The position numbers and the translations under genes were made by a program. The notes beneath the pieces were generated by a model, which saw only the letters and a program-made list of their open reading frames with translations, was not told the DNA's origin and made no database searches. A stretch of 64,000 nt of DNA from Eurosta solidaginis. Lineage: Eukaryota > Arthropoda > Insecta > Diptera > Tephritidae. This document shows positions 63,556 through 64,000 of this stretch, one piece after another (positions within the stretch are counted from its first letter, which is position 1; each line of letters starts with the position of its first letter). The DNA lies in the NCBI RefSeq assembly GCF_040869045.1, contig NC_090321.1:71767183-71831182 (forward strand), in the 5' to 3' direction.

Positions 63556-64000
63556 GTTGCTCGGCATCACAGTCCATCCCGACAACTGATTCAATAATAT
63601 ATGTATATACATATTTTATAATATAATTTTGCTCACTATGTATGCTTGTTAATTTTACACTGTAATCCGCATTTATATTCATTCATTCTTTCATATTTAG
63701 TCTGATTAATTGTAAAATTTGTAGACTAACAAATAAATAAATGATAGCTCAAACAAACACTTATGAATATTATTATTAACGTTAATAAGCAAATTTATAA
63801 CTTTTAAATATATATACAAACATTTTTATTTTTTTTTCCTAAATTGTTTTTTTTTTTACTTTATAATTAAAATAAAAAATGTAAATTAATTTTATTTCAT
63901 ATCACTTTTTTTTCAAAAGAAAAGAAAGAGAGTATGGCGCGGCTTTTGCCCAATTCTCCAATTGACAAGAAACATGTTTAGCATAGACATCAGAGATCTG
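63556..64000. other. No gene seen; AT-rich end of window
   Basis: Includes AAATAAATAAATGATAG near 63730, perhaps the LINE tail, and long T runs. No coding signal. Confidence 0.4.

Overview
This window looks like a dipteran, probably tephritid-type, heterochromatic or pericentromeric segment. It is AT-rich and built almost wholly of transposable elements and tandem repeats: Ty3/gypsy, BEL/Pao, Ty1/copia, an errantivirus-type gypsy with an env gene, several LINEs, a Penelope-like fragment, tRNA-derived SINEs, a PIF/Harbinger-like element and satellites. I found no intron-bearing host gene, tRNA, rRNA or CRISPR. The host assignment is an inference from the element families.

Layout. 1-6040: decayed gypsy (minus strand), its protease split by a 2.7-kb array of tRNA-promoter-containing repeats arranged as a large inverted repeat with a 14-bp target duplication. 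6370-9060: decayed LINE. 9476-15673: complete BEL/Pao element with CTATG target duplication. 15.9-17.2 kb: gypsy and copia fragments fused. 17.4-18.1, 27.5-27.7 and 37.1-37.8 kb: three copies of an unclassified repeat. 19028-19860: Harbinger-like element with 29-bp inverted termini. 20.3-21.9 kb: minisatellites. 21937-26564: complete copia with GAAAT target duplication. 27841-36850: LINE whose first 1.93 kb is present three times in tandem, each copy coding a 2A-like motif plus a PHD-like zinc finger. 37.8-41.4 kb: sequence without coding signal. 41.4-43.15 kb: copia fused to a LINE fragment. 43.26-46.48 kb: 130-bp satellite array. 47.0-49.37 kb: RNase H-bearing LINE followed by a SINE. 50.9-53.45 kb: gypsy gag, BEL gag and LINE fragments. 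54435-62302: errantivirus-type gypsy with TATA target duplication and a Penelope-like fragment between integrase and env. 62.6-63.6 kb: LINE tail with 131-bp repeats.

The most striking large-scale pattern is orientation. All eleven LTR-retrotransposon segments (gypsy, BEL, copia, errantivirus) have their coding strand on minus, while LINEs lie both ways. That is the arrangement of a unistrand, flamenco-like piRNA cluster read from the plus strand. It is a hypothesis and needs small-RNA data.

Almost every coding segment is broken by stops or indels; the BEL and copia elements are the least decayed. No element here appears fully intact as written, so 'pseudogene' is used for most. Some single-base indels may be assembly errors.
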